A stretch of DNA of 64,000 nucleotides from Setomelanomma holmii (taxonomy: Eukaryota > Ascomycota > Dothideomycetes > Pleosporales > Phaeosphaeriaceae). Shown one piece after another: positions 1 through 11,010 of this stretch. Each line of letters starts with the position of its first letter. Position 1 is the stretch's first letter. Both the position numbers and the translations under genes were made by a program. Location: the NCBI GenBank assembly GCA_010015745.1, contig ML978195.1, positions 124,001 to 188,000 on the forward strand. The letters are read 5' to 3'. The notes below the pieces were generated by a model. The model saw only the letters and a program-made list of their open reading frames with translations. It ran no database searches and was not told the DNA's origin.

Positions 1-600
1 TTGAGGAGACTGCGATCAATCCCACCTTTATTGTTGGACATCCCGAAGTCATGTCGCCGCTTGCCAAGTACCATCGCGAGATTCCTGGGTGAGTCAGAGC
101 ACGGGATCATTGTATGCTCAGCTAACCGTGACAGTCTCTGCGAGCGTTTCGAGGCATTCGTGTGCAAGAAGGAGATCTGCAACGCCTACACCGAGTTGAA
201 CGACCCCTTCGATCAGCGGTTGCGATTCGTATGTTCATACACTTGAGCACATCTGGCTTGCATATTAATTTTATAATAGGAAGAGCAAGCCAATCAGAAG
301 GACCAGGGCGATGATGAAGCTCAACTCATCGACGAGACTTTCTGCCAAGCGCTCGAGTACGGTCTTCCACCAACCGGTGGCTGGGGCATGGGTATCGATC
401 GTCTTGTCATGTTCTTGACCGACAACTACAGCATCAAGGAGGTTCTGACGTTCCCCTTCATGAAGGATGTGGTCGAGGAGAAGCAGAAGACCGCGGCGGA
501 GATTGTGGATATTCAGCCCAAGCCTGAGGAGGGTATTCGTAAGTGAACCTATTGTGATATAGTGTCGAGGTAAGGCTAATCGTGAGCAGTACACAAATGA
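1..600 (+). CDS. KRS1: Lysyl-tRNA synthetase, C-terminal end (partial)
   Basis: Charges tRNA-Lys with lysine in cytosolic translation. Only the 3' end is inside the window; the gene enters from the left. Three exons join cleanly: 3-88, 135-228, 280-538, with a probable fourth short exon 590-600. Intron 1 (89-134) and intron 2 (229-279) have GTGAGT and GTATGT donors. The spliced protein shows the class II core: AYTELNDPFDQRLRF, then DETFCQALEYGLPPTGGWGMGIDRL, the second containing motif 3 (GxGxGxDR), which binds ATP. If the GTAAGT at 539 is not used, translation stops at 544-546 after GIRK; if it is used, with GCTAAT branch and CAG acceptor at 587-589, the protein ends in GILHK at 598-600. The perfect donor favours splicing. 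The family assignment is secure; only the last residues are uncertain. Confidence 0.93.
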
Positions 601-829
601 TCGTTGCATTGCATTGCTGGCGTATGAGGTTGAGGTTGAAGGTTAAGAGATTCGATTCCTACATTCCGACTATCTGGTACAGTGAAAAGATCAAGGACCA
701 ACAAAGAATCAAAAAGAATCAAATGATTCGTCTCGCATATACTATCTTCTCCCAACTCATGATTCATCGACCCATTGCAATTAATTCGCACCCATATACA
801 AACGCCTCGCGATGCGCCTTTCCCGACAC

Positions 830-2150
830 TCAATATTTCGGCTTAAAAGGCAGCGTCTGCATCTGCTTCACCGGATCCGCCTTGATATCAAACAACTTAT
901 ACAGCCACTTCATAATGATGAAAAAGCTCATCGGCTCGCCCATATGCTTGACCCCCTGCACAAACCTCGCCTCCTTGGGCGCCCCATGCTGCAGCGCCAG
1001 ATAATAATCATCAATGGGGAAAATCTCATCGTCGGTCCCATTCACAAGCAGCAGCCTCGCGCACTCAGGCCGATCCAGCGTGCCGTCGTTCAGAAGGCTG
1101 AAATTCCCACTCGCTTCTTTCTTGAATGATTCGACATCATTCCCATAACCCCATTTGTAAGCCAAAGTGTTGGCCAGGTCGAACGGATACTCTAGGTGAT
1201 TCACATTGTCTAACCACTCGGGATCGAACATATGATGACATCCACCGCCCAGCGCGACCACGCCCGCAAGTCGTTCTGCGTGTGTGTGCGCTACTCGTAT
1301 CGCATAGTACCCGCCGGTACTAAACGCCCATATCGCCACTTTCTTACTATCCAGAGCGTCCTGCGTGTCGATCCAGTCGAACAGACTACTATATAACCGG
1401 TCTGGCGACATTGGGTCGGAGGCAGTGGCGGGACAATCTCCCGTACCCGGGATTTCGAGGACGATTGTTGCAACGCCCTGTTGGCGCCAGCCTTCCATCC
1501 ACACTGCGAGCTCGGTACGATATCCATCCAGGCCGGTGAAGATTATGACTGTCGGGACAGGTTTCTCGGACGTTGCGGTGTCCGGAACCAAATGATAGAC
1601 TGGGATGTGTGCGCCCTCATCTGCTTTCCCATGTTTATGAGGGATGAGGACTTCGTGCACGGGATGAGGGCGGAGACTGAGACCTTTGAGACAGACTTCT
1701 TTGCCGAGTTTCCAGGCCTCGCGCTGCACGTCGCTGCGGGGCGCGGGGAAGCGGGAAATGCGGTATATGGCGCTGCTGCGGAGGTAGTATTCTGATGCTT
1801 TTTCGATTTCGCCTTTGGATTCGGCGTCTTGTGCAATTGTCCTCAAGTTCTCGGCTTGCGGAAAGTACTGTTTCGCATATTCATCCCAATTATACGGCTC
1901 CTTGAAATCGCCTTCCACAAGTGATTTCACAACTGGTTCGAAATCTTTGGCTGTGCCGAACATGAACGGGTATACGCCCATCTCCGCCTGTCGTAATGTG
2001 GTCAGTCTTGGTGCATGGAAGTGCATGCGCGAGGAGATTACTTACAGGTTTCTTCCATTTCGTTTCCCATAGTTGTTCAAAAGACTCGTGATGTTTCGCT
2101 GGTGTCTGTAATTTCTCTTGGATGAAGAATTTCCCATTTGGTGCAGCCAT
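830..2150 (-). CDS. Ayg1-like alpha/beta hydrolase (FrsA/esterase family)
   Basis: Belongs to the fungal family of Ayg1, the hydrolase that shortens a heptaketide chain in DHN-melanin synthesis. Two exons: 2150-2046 and 1987-830, with intron 1988-2045 (GTAAGT donor). Splicing joins ETKWKKP to AEMGVYPFMF, matching the family start, and gives about 420 residues, the usual length. Visible family motifs: FTGLDGYR, EIPGTGDCPATASDPMSPDR, the nucleophile elbow AFSTGGYYA (Ser), the acid in NGTDDEIFPIDD (Asp) and the histidine in VKHMGEPM, so the triad is complete. There is no signal peptide, so it is probably cytosolic or vesicle-associated. No polyketide synthase or reductase lies beside it, so a melanin role is only inferred; other members of this family act on unrelated esters. 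Confidence 0.87.
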
Positions 2151-2782
2151 ATTGTCTATATATAGCCTTTGCTAGCTCTTTCTCCTTAAGTACTTCTATC
2201 CTGAAATCCTATTGGCTGTGTCGAGAACCACAATTGCAACGTCAGCAGGTTGGAGATCTCAGCGAAAGTGAAATCAGAGTCGGATCTTATCCACCAAAAG
2301 CTATCCGACCTATTTATCCAGCACTCCGACTATTTCGGTAGTCTGGTGTAAGCACCAATGTGGGTAGCGGGTCGGTCGGGGCAAGTGCGCCAGGGTCCGT
2401 GAGTGGGGAGCCGAACCACGAAACATCGACGTTGCTGCACCACACACGCCAAGAAACCGTGAGGCTATTGCAAGTACGTCGTAACGTCAGAGATGTTTCG
2501 AGAATGCAATGTGGGTTGTATAAACCCACGACTTGGTGATGCGCGGTGCGTTAGGACTACAATGTGTTACGTGAGCCTGAAGGCATGCACGACATCAAGA
2601 GAGCAGCTGAGTATGGGTGAACCATTTCATTTGGTTTTATATGTGCCATATGGGCAATGCGCTGTTTGCGCCCCTTACGGTATCCTGGAGGCCTTTACGG
2701 CACTACCATCCTGTCAACGCCAAGCTGATGATCAGCCAAACCCGTTTTCCAACATCATCACGATAGGGTATCCTGGATGCCT
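2151..2782. other. Intergenic region
   Basis: Holds the promoter of the Ayg1-like gene on the right side of its start and the 3' region of the next minus-strand gene. No coding frame with fungal codon bias and no repeat was seen. Confidence 0.5.
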
Positions 2783-3928
2783 TTAGGCGGTGTGGTTGCC
2801 AGCAGCGGTCTGAGCAGCCGCGCGAGCAGTAGACAAAGCAGTGTTGAAGTCGTACTGGAAGTTGGCGATCATCTGAGGAGGAACATCGAACTTCAAGCTC
2901 TTGAGCACCGACGCCGCCCAATGGTTGGCGACAGCGGTGTGCAGGGCGTAGAAGGTATCGCGGGCAAGCTCGACAGGCTCATCAGCGTTGTGGATGAATG
3001 CAAGATGCTTCAGATTGGGGAAGCACTTAAGGAGGTGGTCCCAGTCATTGCCTGGCCCCATGTTCTCGTGCTCTCGGACGAAGACGTTGCCAAGCTCAGA
3101 AGTCTGGATCGGCGAGACGACGAGGAGATGCTTGCAATGCTCTCCAATGCGCTCAAGGGCGGCGACAACGTGGTCAGCATGAATGCCGTTGACTTCATGG
3201 TCGATCATGATGCACTCGAAGACTTTGAGATCGGCAATAGGCTTCTCACCCTTCCAGTAGGGAGAGAGACGGTGAATGGTGCGCGCTGTGAGCGGGAGGT
3301 ACTGATGGCCCTTGTAATCGACCTTGGTAGCGGCGAGCAAGACATCAAGCTCGGGCTTGTCGGCCAAGGTGGAACGACGAGTCATCGGAAGTCTAGCGGG
3401 AAGCTGACCGTCGGCGAGGAAGGACTTGCGAGGAGGATGACCAGTGCACCACTTGCGGATGTCGGGCTTATTATCTAGAACTTCGGTGGGAAAGTCCTGC
3501 TCGGAGCCGTACGCGCTGCCTGTAGGCGAGCCGTCAGGCGAGACACCACCGCCAGAGATGGCGAGGGCAGGCGCAATAGCAACGGGCTCAGTGCCAGTGG
3601 TCGAACCAATGTCTAACCAACCATGTCAGTCGCGAGGTGCGAAATGTAGTAGGTGCATCTTACTCGCGGCCTTTAACGCCATGGTCAGCGCGGAGACGCG
3701 ATCAGATCCCTCGGAGACCTGAGCGATGGACGTCTTGAGAGTACCGGTGCCAGGACCCTCACCGATGTCGCGGCCATAGGGCTTGTTGAGGCGCTCCACT
3801 GAAATACCTGCATGGGCAGGCTGCTCGCTGCTGGTACCTTGGCCTTGCTCCACAGTCCTAAGGATGCTGAGCATGGAGTATCCCCGAGTGCGGCCGCCAG
3901 AGTCGGGCTTCTTGTCGAAGTCGGACAT
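2783..3928 (-). CDS. Uncharacterised two-exon protein
   Basis: I do not recognise the family. Exon 1 is 3928-3664, exon 2 is 3612-2783, and intron 3613-3663 has a GTAAGA donor and TTAG acceptor. The joined frame continues from MALKAA through NIGSTTGTEP and gives about 364 residues. The first 170 residues are rich in Ser, Gly and Pro and look disordered. From about residue 165 (KWCTGHPPRKSF) the chain looks folded, with alternating hydrophobic stretches such as LKVFECIMIDHEVNGIHADH and ERIGEHCKHLLVVSP, the latter like a beta strand following a helix. No signal peptide or membrane segment is visible. Codon use is even and strongly C/G-ending across both exons, which supports real coding. It ends in an Ala-rich helix. 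Confidence 0.72.
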
Positions 3929-5664
3929 CGTGATGCAACTGAGTTCGTGACTGGGTTACAGAAGGCAAAGGTCTTTGCCATGGTCAGAGGGAGTCTTTGC
4001 TAGCATGCTTGCAATCACTGACCTCGATCTCGTCGATATTGAATTACAACCACAACTTTTGGTGCCTGATGAGATTGCGATGTCAGCGTACAAGGTTGGC
4101 GAATCTGCGAAGCCAAATAGAAGCAGCGTGTGTACGTTACAGAGCCAACGAAGAAGGCTCGAAGTTGAGCGAGTTGAAGGTGGAGGTGGTAAGAACAGGA
4201 ACGTGAGCAGCTGAGTAAAGCCTCTTGATTGAAATGGAAACTTCTAGGTACGGCGTTATTCGCGCGCCGTTGCTATGATAGAGCAAACGGACTTCACCTC
4301 GAGTACATCAAGGCAGCCGTGCGGGGTCGGCGAGTGGATGAGACGTTTCGAGGTGAAGGAGAGTTGAGGCACAGGAGCAAAGTCGAAGTGAAGAGGTAGC
4401 CTTGCCATCAAATATGCTGAAGAATGGCCACTTGATCATCAGCGACATCGGAATATCGTCACGCGCACCGCACTATGGTCGAAGGCGTCATTTTCAACAC
4501 CTCACCTCGTGGAAAGAGCACAGCACAGCTCGGAAGCGTTTCAGATGAGATGGTCCGGAATTATGTGCCGGATAGCTTTGGAAGGTGTCACTCAGCCTCG
4601 TGGTAATGGAGTCGAATCCACGTGCTCAATATGCTCCCTGTCTCTTCAGTCATGTATCGATTCGTCTTAAAACTCCAGCGCGCAGGCTCAGCGATGCCAT
4701 AGCGGTTCCTGAGATATGTCAGACTGTATGGGCACGAGCCACGAACCAGCATGGGTCCGTTATTGCAGCCTTACGTGACGGCAGTGTAATTCAGCTTTCT
4801 TGATACCACCGTTTGCACTGCGCGACGTGACTGTCAAATGCCCGTAATACATGCCAGCTCCACTCTCGAAGCCTGGTTTTGCACGGCTTCACTGCGTATC
4901 CATGGATAATTAGATACGTATGCAGTCATTGAAATGGCTGAACGACCGCGACTGCCGTGTGTATGAAATGTACGAACTGTACAGCAGAGGTGATTGAAAG
5001 GTGAAGTCGAGTAAACAAACGAAACGAGGCAGGCACGACACGCACGGCAAGTTTAGCCGAGACCGGAGGACCCCTGCGCCGATCGCAAGCTGGACGCTAC
5101 ATTTTTCCACGTTCTTGGTGCGTCATTGCGCCTGCATCCGGAGATGCCTTCGGCGCGTGGGATGCGGGGCCCAGATTTGACAAGATCAAACATTGTGTAG
5201 GCGATATTCGAGCTGTCGACCCTCAACATACTCAATTGGCATCCACATCGAGTCCTTCCACGTTTGATCTAGTCAACGGCTTGATCGCTTACTCAACAGA
5301 CCAGCGATTGCCCATCGAGTTGGCATTACTTGAACGCGGGGTTCGTGTTCATTAGATAGCCTTTGTAAGCCGCATTCCAGAAAACCTTCCCAAAAGCAAC
5401 ACCAAGCTCTCCGCAAAAGCATTTTCAGAGCTTCAGCAGAAGAATCAGCCCTCGCGCGTGATCATTGGACTTTTGCTACCGCATCCCACGCGTCTCTTGA
5501 GGTTCCGTGACAGGTACAAAAGCACTAACTGCCCGGGCAAGTTGTTGAACACCACGTCCGAGCACGCGCCGACGAGCCGCACCACCACATAACCACCTCT
5601 GACCACTTCACGCGGAGTCGCGAACACACGTCAAACGCCGTATATACAGGACAATACTGCAATC
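3929..5664. other. Long intergenic region, divergent promoters
   Basis: Lies between the start of the minus-strand unknown gene and the start of hexokinase, so it should hold both promoters. Short open frames here lack introns, codon bias or family motifs. No gene, tRNA or repeat was recognised. Confidence 0.5.
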
Positions 5665-7284
5665 ATGGTGCTGGGTGCAAGAAGAACGCCCTCGCGAAAG
5701 GGTACGATAGCAACTTCCTTCCAGCAGCCGCGAAGATGGGCGACATAATAAGGGATGGGATAACAAGTGCGACAGGTTCCTTCGCGGACATGCCCGCGGA
5801 CCTGAAGTCGCAAATCGAGAAGCTCGAGGAGCTCTTTATCGTCCCCACGGCGAAGCTCAAGGAGATCTCGGATCACTTCGTCAGTGAGCTCGAGAGGGGC
5901 TTATCAAAAGAGGGAGGAACCATTGTAAGTCACAGCAAGGAAGGTGCGATGATCGACTCTATACTGACTTGCCAAGCCTATGATTCCGACCTGGTGTATG
6001 GCCTTTCCCGATGGCAACGAAACGGGCAGTTACCTTGCGCTGGATATGGGCGGGACGAATTTGCGAGTCTGCGAAGTTACCCTGACAGACGAGAAGGGCG
6101 AATTTGAGATCATACAATCAAAGTACCGCATGCCAGAGGAGCTGAAGACTGGGCAAGCTGATGAGCTGTGGGGCTACGTTGCGGACTGTCTGCAACAGTT
6201 CATCGATTACCACCACGAGGACGAGGCGCTCGAGAATCTGCCATTGGGCTTCACCTTCTCGTACCCGGTCACCCAGGACGCCATTGATCATGGTACACTC
6301 CAACGGTGGACAAAAGGCTTCGACATTGAAGGCGTGGAGGGTCATGACGTCGTGCCACAATTCCAGAAGGCGCTCGAGGAGCGCAACCTTCCTATCAAGC
6401 TAGTAGCATTGGTCAACGACACCACCGGAACCATGATCGCTTCTGCATACACCGATACTGATATGAAGATCGGCTGCATTTTCGGAACAGGCTGCAACGC
6501 TGCGTACATGGAAGAGTGCGGCGCCATCCCCAAGCTCGAACACCTCAAACTCGACCCTACCCTCCCCATGGCCATCAACTGCGAATGGGGCGCCTTTGAC
6601 AACGAGCACAAAGTCCTCCCTCGCACGCAATACGACGTCATCATCGACAAAGAGTCGCCCCGCCCAGGGCAACAATCCTTCGAGAAAATGGTCGCAGGTC
6701 TCTACCTCGGCGAAATCTTCCGTCTCGTCCTCCTCGACCTACACAAGGGGCACGAATGCACCATGTTCGAAGGCCAGGACATCAGCAAACTCGACAAACC
6801 ATACTCCCTCGACGCAGGCTTCCTCGCTGCCATTGAAGAAGATCGCTTCGAGAATCTCACTGATACGGAAGACTTGTTCCAGAATAAACTCGGCATCGTG
6901 TGCACTAAGCCTGAACTCGAACTCATTCGCCGCCTCGCCGAGATAATCGGCACCCGCGCTGCTCGCTTGACTGCATGCGGTGTGGGTGCGATCTGCAAGC
7001 ACAAGAAATGGGACAAGGTACATGTTGGCGCTGATGGATCCGTGTTTACAAAGTATCCCCATTTCAAGATCAGGCAGGCGCAAGCGATCAAGGAGATTCT
7101 GGACTGGCCGAGCAAGTACGGCAAAGGCCGCGGCGATCCAGTTGAAGTCCTGCCTGCTGAGGATGGCTCGGGTGTTGGAGCTGCGCTTATTGCTGCGTTG
7201 ACGGTTAAGCGTGTCCAGCAGGGTCAGTTGGCTGGGATTCGCGATTGCGATGCATTGATGAAGCTGGCGCCCAAGGCAAAATAA
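5665..7284 (+). CDS. hxk: Hexokinase
   Basis: Phosphorylates glucose and other hexoses to the 6-phosphate at the entry to glycolysis; cytosolic, and in fungi often also a sugar sensor. Three exons: 5665-5701, 5776-5924 and 5977-7284, with introns 5702-5775 (GTACGA donor, CGACAG acceptor) and 5925-5976 (GTAAGT donor). The first exon encodes only MVLGARRTPSRK plus one base; this start was chosen because the spliced N-terminus (SRKG then SFADMPADL) matches the conserved N-terminus of fungal hexokinases. The ATG at 5736 lies inside intron 1 and is a decoy. The protein is 497 residues, normal for the family. Visible motifs: phosphate loop LALDMGGTNLRVCEV, sugar-binding LPLGFTFSYP, catalytic Asp in ALVNDTTGTM, and GCIFGTGCNAAYME. 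It ends in VKRVQQG-rich sequence without membrane segments. Confidence 0.95.
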
Positions 7285-8208
7285 ACCTTGCGTCTATGCG
7301 CTCGAATAATACGATTGGGATTCTGTATATAGGGTGATATTCAAGATTTGAATTACGATGATAGCGAACCGGGCTGATCTTTCTTGAATCACATGTACTG
7401 CTTCGATGTTGTTCCCTTGCGGATCTAGCGCGAATGCTGCATAGTATGGCTGCACGTTCATTTCATGTCTAATTCTCCGCTTACCATTATCTATTCCGCC
7501 AATCTCCCTGCTCACTGTTAGTACCAAGTTCCCTATAACAAAGCGTGCCCAGGATTGACGTTGGATATTTACTTACAGCGCGAGCTTGTGAAACTGATCG
7601 ACTGCCTCATTATCTATGACACGATCTGCTAGCTGTCGATAGCTGCTTGAAGGTAAGCTTGGTGAAATGAACTAGGTGCATCATCGATAGCGACGTGTAT
7701 AGGCCACCTTTTGTCTTCCTCAGCGACCTGCTGAACCCACAAGTATGGGAAATCGGTTCCGAAGCCTACGGTCTTGCCGTTGAAGGCATTTATCCTAGGA
7801 CGTCAGTGGTGTGTTTCATGCCTAGCATATGTCGTGAAAATCTGCGGAAAGGAATTTTGTATCCGTTGCGATTGTGTGATTTGTGAGTGTGTGCTGGGAT
7901 CTTTGCTTACATCTCCGTGTACCCCAAGTGTTGCAAAGCGATACGGTAGAACGTGAGCATGCGGGGGAGTAGAGCTGGAGAAGAGTAGACGAACAGGTGG
8001 CTGATAGTCATGTTGGGAAAGTGAATGCCAAGCTTAGGACGGCTGATTGATTGGCATCAAAGAGTCGTTGAAATGATGATGATTTTACTCTGAAAATCTG
8101 GAATTGAGCAAGATAGAAGTGTTCGAGTAGGATATCGGAGACAAGCGATAGAAATGCATATTTGTAATTCTGCTTCATCGTGGTAGGGCTGATCATACTC
8201 GGAATTCC
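7285..8208. other. Intergenic region
   Basis: 3' flank of hexokinase followed by sequence with no convincing coding frame. If the broken gene at 8209-8800 once had 5' exons they would have been here, but none is recognisable, so they are deleted or decayed. Confidence 0.4.
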
Positions 8209-8800
8209 GGGCACGCACACCTACTCGCCGCCCTACAAGCCGTAACAATAATACACTATAATGCTCATGTATCCAAACTGCACACAGCTCAGCGTCAGCC
8301 TCATCGACCCCGCTATCTTCCTCTGCCTCCAAAAACTCGTCGCATACATCGCTTCTACCGGCCTCCTTCTCACCGAAGAACAGTCCGGCGTGCGTCCGAG
8401 CTGGGACTCCTGGGTGCACATAACTTCGGAGCGCACGGCGGTATTTGCGCTGTACTTGTTGTACTGGAGTTATGCTGTGTAACACAACCTCGAGAGCTTT
8501 GCGTGTAGTCAGCTAGGCTTCATGCCTGCTGCGGCGCCGGGGTTCTTGTGGCGTGAAGAGGATAAGGAGAGGTGGGAGGGATTGTATGATGTGTGGTTGG
8601 GGCAGTGGAAGCCGATAGGTGGAATGTATATGATGCGTGTGTTTCCGGGAATTTCGGATGGGGTCGGCTTGGATAGACGGAGTGAGATGTGGGTTGAGGA
8701 TGCGGATGAGTTGGGGATGTTGTTTTTTAGTATAGTCAATGCGACGGATCGAGGCGACCCGGTGTATGATTATGGAAATGGAGTGGCTGTTTTGAGTTGA
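8209..8800 (+). pseudogene. C-terminal remnant of fungal transcription-regulator-like protein, in-frame TAA
   Basis: A coding segment starts near GHAHLLAALQA, passes a standard 46-nt intron (8242-8287, GTAACA to CACACAG) and continues with SLIDPAIFLCLQKLVAYIAS. It reads on to AVFALYLLYWSYAV, meets TAA at 8480-8482, then resumes in the same frame with HNLESFACSQLGFMPAAAP and MWVEDADELGMLFFSIVNATDR up to 8798-8800. From memory, this order is like the C-terminal half of a group of fungal Zn2Cys6-type regulators, where an aromatic residue (YSVYH) stands at the TAA position. No DNA-binding N-terminus is found upstream. Both sides of the stop keep fungal codon bias, so the break is recent or an assembly error. 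The family name is inferred; the coding nature of the frame is better supported. Confidence 0.5.
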
Positions 8801-9071
8801 GTGGGACGAAGGGAGTGTTGGTGATTCGCGAAAGATACTAGTGATGGCTGCGTATTAAACGCATGTCTATACTTGGTCGATTTCCGGCGATGAATATATG
8901 TCCTAGTGGGTTCAGGATTTGACGTCGTGAGAATCTAGATGAATAACTGAATTTGGATGCTTACACAGTAACACGACGGAGCATGTGAAGAAATCATCAT
9001 AACCGATATGTTACAAAACTGTCAAACGCTATCAAACAGAACCACCCTCACTTTGGCCGAGACTCTCAGTC

Positions 9072-10210
9072 TTACACAAACCTGGCCACTTCCCCTTCGC
9101 TCCATTTCCAGAACTCACCCGCCGTGCTTCCACCCACATAATTCTTGCTCACTGACCCTATACGGCCCCACGGAATGACCCAACTGCCCTCCTCAATATT
9201 CTTAACCTCTGGCGCCAGACCAGCAAACAGCTGCGTATACGCGCCCATAACCGGAGGATACAGCATAAACCCAATGACAAAGTTCTGGAACCACGTAACA
9301 TGTCTTTGCAAATCCGATTTGAGATTGCCCGGATTAAGCGCCTAACACTCATCAGTCTGTGTCGTGTGCATGTTGGAAGGTCATGGCTTACTACGCTCGT
9401 AATACCTTGCGATTGATGCCTTCTCTGATACTCCAATGCATGCAGTACATTCCCACCTTTGCTCACACCATACTTGTGCCAATCCTGCTTGTCGTTCGCG
9501 TAATTTAGATTCGTCATGTCGACACCTCCTGTTGGCGCAATGAGTTCCGCCGCACTTGAGCTGACCCATACAACTCGCACACTTCCCGCGGGACTCGATT
9601 TCGCCGTTTGAAGCAGCAATGGCGTCAAGAGCTTAGTGAATAAGAACGGCGCGAGACAATCCGTGCCTAGTTGTTGTTCGTAACCTTGTTTCGTCACCGA
9701 TCCTTTCGGCGGGACCATGACGCCTGCATTGTTGAAAAGAACATCTAACCTCTTCTCCTTACTGAGAAACTCCTCTGCAGCTGGCTTGATGCCTTCGAGG
9801 TCGTTGAGGTCGAGTTTGAGAAAGTGGAGTGCGCCGCTAGATGTAGGGTGGCTTTGCTTGATCCAGTCATTTGCGGCAGCGGTTTTGTTGGCGTTGCGGG
9901 TCGCGAGGTACACGGTGGCGTTGCGGGAGTAGAGAAGGCCGGAGAGTTCTTTGCCTACGCCGGCGGAGGCGCCGGTCACGATGTAAACCTTTCCTTTGAG
10001 GTCTGAAAGAGATGACTCGGTGAAGGTAGGTTTCGGCGGAAAAGCTTGGGAAACTGGTTCCCCATTGCGATAGCGTGGTCGACTCTGGTGAGCTTGGGTA
10101 ATATTTAGGTGCGATACTTGTTGCTTTGTTGAAGTTTTGCGTTCTGTGCGATGGTCTCTTGTTGCGGCGCGGGTCGCATTTATGCTAGAATTGTGACCCT
10201 GAGGTGGCAT
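9072..10210 (-). CDS. Short-chain dehydrogenase/reductase, retinol-dehydrogenase-like
   Basis: NAD(P)-dependent oxidoreductase of the classical SDR fold. Two exons: 10210-9392 and 9341-9072, with intron 9342-9391 (GTAAGC donor, TTAG acceptor) joining QGITSV to ALNPGNLKSDLQRH. Cofactor motif TGASAGVGKE, NNAGV, active-site serine in WVSSSAAE and the YGVSK catalytic pair are all present, and the C-terminus ends GEFWKWSEGEVARFV. The frame is open to an ATG at 10208-10210, giving a 70-residue N-terminus that is low in hydrophobic residues and unusual. Homologues typically start MGN-x-SQ-x-FPPKPTFTE; here ATGGGGAAC sits at 10065-10057, immediately before VSQAFPPKPTFTE but one base out of frame. Either the long start is used or one base is missing near 10056. 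Substrate unknown. Confidence 0.82.
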
Positions 10211-11010
10211 GATGTCAACGACCTCCCGCTGTTGCTCATTCGTTCAGCGTCTTCTTTCATCAGCCACAAGTACAGAGTTCAGACAGTATTACCATTGCGG
10301 CTGATCTTGTGCATATTCGGACGAGCATTTGTTCCCGCAGCCTCTTTTTGGCGCACGAGTCACGCCCGGCCGAAAATCACGGAGGAAATAAGGCCCTCCA
10401 TCTCTTACCACCGCCGCGCCTGTAGACCAGCCAGTAAGGTTTTCGCAAGTGCAGACCTTTTCTACCAAATCAAGAACCTGGTTTGAACGGTGTTAGAACA
10501 AAATACAAGGGAACGACGGTCGTGCAGATGGGTGGCTGCACGACGTTGATGATGCTGATCGTGAGCCGAGGTCGAAACCGAGAATGTTGCGCCATCAGCG
10601 AAGTGTTGCGACGCATAACGAACGAAGCGCAAAAGACGAGAATGGGAGATTCAAGGAGGTCGAAAAACCATTTGCAGCTGGCAAGAAGGAATGAAAAGAA
10701 AGATGACCTTCAGCGGACTTATGTACGAAGTACTGACTCTTGCACTTCATTAGCACACCAGGGCCTGGCAAAACTCATGACAATGCTATTCCGGACGCCC
10801 CTTCACGCTATTAAACATCATAGACGTCCTCACGTTACTGCTAATATCCACCTCGCAGAATTTGAAAACATCCTATATATCCGCGAAGTCTACAAAGTAT
10901 GTCGAAAGGCGATGCAGACCTCTCGGGAGGCCTGCTGATTGATGATGACCGGTCGCTCCTATTGAAAATGATATTCCCGATACCTGACAGCTGCGGCACA
11001 CATAGAAGGC
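10211..11010. other. Intergenic region
   Basis: Promoter of the SDR gene and 3' flank of the broken membrane-protein gene. A 151-codon open frame at 10483-10938 has a basic, low-complexity translation with no motif and is not accepted as a gene. Confidence 0.4.

Noticed and set aside
4590..4640. Possible tRNA because of a GTCGAATCCAC-like TPsiC arm
   Set aside because: No matching acceptor stem, D arm or anticodon loop could be drawn.
5736..5976. Hexokinase start at ATG 5736
   Set aside because: This ATG lies inside intron 1; the upstream first exon gives the conserved fungal N-terminus.
8057..8485. 142-codon minus-strand frame
   Set aside because: Antisense to the regulator-like remnant, which has an intron and family-like motifs on the plus strand.
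10483..10938. 151-codon plus-strand open frame
   Set aside because: Low-complexity basic translation, no motif, no codon bias; lies in a promoter region.
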